Shown in pieces: positions 38,262 through 40,055 of a stretch of 40,055 bases of DNA (position 1 is the stretch's first letter; every line of letters begins with the position of its first letter). Made by a program: the position numbers and the translations under genes. Location of the stretch: NCBI GenBank assembly GCA_945883145.1, contig CAMCXB010000017.1, positions 1-40,055 on the forward strand. Reading direction: 5' to 3'. The notes under the pieces were generated by a model. That model was not told where the DNA came from and ran no database searches. It saw only the letters and a program-made list of their open reading frames with translations. Origin of the DNA: Bordetella parapertussis (GTDB lineage: Bacteria > Pseudomonadota > Gammaproteobacteria > Burkholderiales > Burkholderiaceae_D).

Positions 38262-39842
38262 ATGACTGCATCGATTCATTCGCCAGCTGCAAGCCCGATA
38301 CACGCTAAAAAGCCCGTCAATACTGGGCTTAGCGCAGAGACGGGAGATAAACCACCCGAAATGGGAGGTGATTTTGCCTTGCTCTTTGCAAACATGATGG
38401 CAGGCGCTCAGGGGCAAAAACTTGCCGCTTCAGCTGACGCAGCTTCACCGGCGGCGAGTGAATTACAAGCGCAACCCTTGGGATCCAAGCTCAATATCAT
38501 TACGACAACAAAACCTGTCATGAGTGATGAAAGCCTGTTGGCATTTGCAAAATCACAGGGACTGGACGAAAAAGCACTGAGCCTGATTTTTCAGGCTAAA
38601 CCGACTGGAGCTGCTTCCGATATGCCCACAGAATTAGAAGCCGCTGCTCATTTGACAATTACACCCGCATTGGAAGCTGCATCAGCGCTAAACAGTCTGA
38701 ATGAAAATGCAGATCCAAGCACATTAGATGCAGCCACACTCAAGGTTGTGACTTTACCAATAACACTGGATTCAGATACCACCACTAAACTCATGAATAG
38801 TGATGCTGCATTACTTAAAGCGTCCCTAACCAATGCAACTCCAGAGATAAAACCTGCTGCTCAACCGAATACACTGCAGTTAGACGCAGATTCCAGCATC
38901 AGCTGGAGCGTTGAAAAAGCAGAGCAGACCAAAACCCTGCTCACTTCACCTACTCCAGTGGCGAATGAAGTGTTAAAACCAGTGCTTTTTGGCCTTAATG
39001 GCGTGCGTGATGGCATCATCAAACCCACCACCCCTGCCGTTGTTGTTCTACCCACTGCCTACCCAGAAAAACAAAGTCTGGCCGCGAGTTTGTTGTTTGC
39101 AGCGCCCGAAGCAGCACAATTTGCTAAGCGCTTAGAAGCAAAGATGGCTTTACTCAAAGCGCCAGAGAATTTGTTTTCTAAAGCCAAGCCCACTGCTGCG
39201 ATCAGCGCTCCTTTGAATATTGAGGCTAGCGCTGTTATCCTGCCCGATCCTATTCTCGACACCTTGGTGATCGATACAGAATTAACCGGACAAGAATTAC
39301 AGTCTGTTTTAAGTCATAAACAAGAAACCGGTGGCGAGAATAAAGACACGCGCAGCCCAACAACCAGCAATGTCAGTCAAACAGATGCCGATGAACGGGT
39401 CCAACAATATGAAAAAATATCGCAACGCGTAGCGGAGGCATTGGGCCAACGTTTATCAGCGCAGATTGCTCGCGGTGACTGGAAAGTCGACTTAACCTTA
39501 AAACCGCATAATTTAGGCAATATCGGTATTGAACTGAAAATGCATAAAGGTGAGCTACAAGCCTCATTCACAGCCAGCAATTCAGCCACCCGCGACTTGA
39601 TTGTGGATGGGCTACCTAAATTAAGACAGACATTGAGCGATCTAGGCATGGATATTGCTCACATGGATGTTAACAATAAGCAAGAACGCCAAAACGGCGG
39701 AAATTCGACACCTGATCAGCAGCAACATCAGGAAAATCGAGGATCTGCAAGTGGTGAGATTGCAAAAACAGTGACAACATCAACCCCAACTGTGGCTGCC
39801 AGCAAAACCGGTAGTGCAGACGGATTAGATGTTCTGGTCTGA
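38262..39842 (+). CDS. fliK: Flagellar hook-length control protein FliK
   Basis: 526 residues. The long Ala/Pro/Thr-rich N-terminal and middle region is the expected disordered ruler part. The C-terminal Flg_hook domain (about 385-475) shows QRVAEALGQRLSAQIARGDW, VDLTLKPHNLGNIGIELKMH, GELQASFTASNSATRDLIVD and GLPKLRQTLSDLGMDIAHMD. FliK measures the hook and then acts on FlhB to switch export from hook to filament proteins. It is followed after 36 nt by fliL. A perfect GGCAA-N4-TTGCC sequence lies inside the coding region at 38413. A second FliK-like gene is at 26867-27961. Confidence 0.93.
   Translation: MTASIHSPAASPIHAKKPVNTGLSAETGDKPPEMGGDFALLFANMMAGAQGQKLAASADAASPAASELQAQPLGSKLNIITTTKPVMSDESLLAFAKSQGLDEKALSLIFQAKPTGAASDMPTELEAAAHLTITPALEAASALNSLNENADPSTLDAATLKVVTLPITLDSDTTTKLMNSDAALLKASLTNATPEIKPAAQPNTLQLDADSSISWSVEKAEQTKTLLTSPTPVANEVLKPVLFGLNGVRDGIIKPTTPAVVVLPTAYPEKQSLAASLLFAAPEAAQFAKRLEAKMALLKAPENLFSKAKPTAAISAPLNIEASAVILPDPILDTLVIDTELTGQELQSVLSHKQETGGENKDTRSPTTSNVSQTDADERVQQYEKISQRVAEALGQRLSAQIARGDWKVDLTLKPHNLGNIGIELKMHKGELQASFTASNSATRDLIVDGLPKLRQTLSDLGMDIAHMDVNNKQERQNGGNSTPDQQQHQENRGSASGEIAKTVTTSTPTVAASKTGSADGLDVLV
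38413..38426. promoter_or_regulatory. Perfect GGCAA-N4-TTGCC element inside fliK
   Basis: GGCAAAAACTTGCC encodes part of GQKLAAS in FliK, about 185 nt downstream of the predicted sigma-54 start. It may be a downstream activator site or chance within coding sequence. Confidence 0.3.
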
Positions 39843-39878
39843 TTAAACGCTAGAGTTAATTTTTAGTAGGGGAATAAC

Positions 39879-40055
39879 ATGGCTGCTGCAGCTGCTCCAG
39901 AAGCACCCGTTGAAGGTGAAGGCGAAGAGAAAAAGAAGGGCCCACTGGTTAAGATCATCTTGATGGTCTTAGTGGTTCTTATTTTGATAGGCGGATCGGT
40001 CGCCGGCACCCTCTTTGCAACCGGCTTTTTTTCTAAATCAAACAAAGCCGAAGCT
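39879..40055 (+). CDS. fliL: FliL, N-terminal part (runs off the window)
   Basis: 59 codons to the right edge with no stop. The product has an Ala/Glu/Lys-rich cytoplasmic start (PEAPVEGEGEEKKKGPLVK) and one transmembrane helix, IILMVLVVLILIGGSVAGTL, at about 26-45, as in FliL. FliL is an inner-membrane protein that surrounds the stator and supports torque. AGGGG precedes the ATG at 39879. The position directly after fliK is the canonical place of fliL at the head of the fliLMNOPQR group, which presumably continues to the right. Confidence 0.85.
   Translation, partial: MAAAAAPEAPVEGEGEEKKKGPLVKIILMVLVVLILIGGSVAGTLFATGFFSKSNKAEA

Overview
This window is almost entirely one polar-flagellum gene cluster from a Gram-negative proteobacterium, most likely a beta- or gammaproteobacterium. 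The grounds are P- and L-ring genes (flgI, flgH), the polar-flagellum pair flhF/flhG next to fliA, H-ring-type genes flgT/flgP, and recognisable sigma-54 and sigma-28 promoters. I cannot fix the genus. I see no mobile elements, rRNA, tRNA or CRISPR.

Layout. 1-2.1 kb: the 3' end of a glycosyltransferase-like gene, an FkbM-type methyltransferase, and a convergent small glycosyltransferase, probably a glycan-modification patch. 2.3-6.4 kb (minus strand): three short 277-residue flagellin genes, each with its own sigma-28-type promoter and terminator, then flaG. 6.8-23.0 kb (minus): fliD and the long flgBCDEFGHIJKL run. 23.2-26.5 kb: a LysM plus lytic-transglycosylase gene (minus), divergent from flgA-flgM-flgN (plus). 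26.6-30.8 kb (minus): flgP-flgT-LysM protein-fliK-like-flhX-like. 31.2-37.1 kb (plus): flhA-flhF-flhG-fliA and an unknown membrane protein. 37.4 kb to the right edge (plus): fliS, fliK and the start of fliL.

How it fits together. Reading promoters by eye gives a two-tier hierarchy. Sigma-54-type -24/-12 elements precede the rod/hook operon (flgB), flgA, the LysM transglycosylase, flhA and, more weakly, fliK, flgM and the glycosyltransferase. Sigma-28-type elements precede the flagellins, flaG, fliS, flgM and the flgP operon. A 14-bp palindrome, GGCAA-N4-TTGCC, recurs upstream of flagellar promoters. Its 5-4-5 geometry resembles FleQ-type boxes, and two copies sit at enhancer distance from the flgB sigma-54 promoter. 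It is a candidate binding site for the flagellar master regulator.

Most unusual. The hook protein FlgE is about 1550 residues and carries four tandem repeats of roughly 100-118 residues. FlgK is 1149 residues with an internally duplicated domain and a calcium-loop-like motif. FlgA has extra SAF-like modules. FlgJ lacks its muramidase domain, and a separate transglycosylase without a signal peptide may replace it. FlgP carries a long Ala/Lys/Glu helix spacer. A second FliK-like gene is paired with a stand-alone FlhB C-domain. FlhF has degenerate GTPase motifs. Together these suggest a flagellum with an elaborated hook, hook-filament junction and outer ring.
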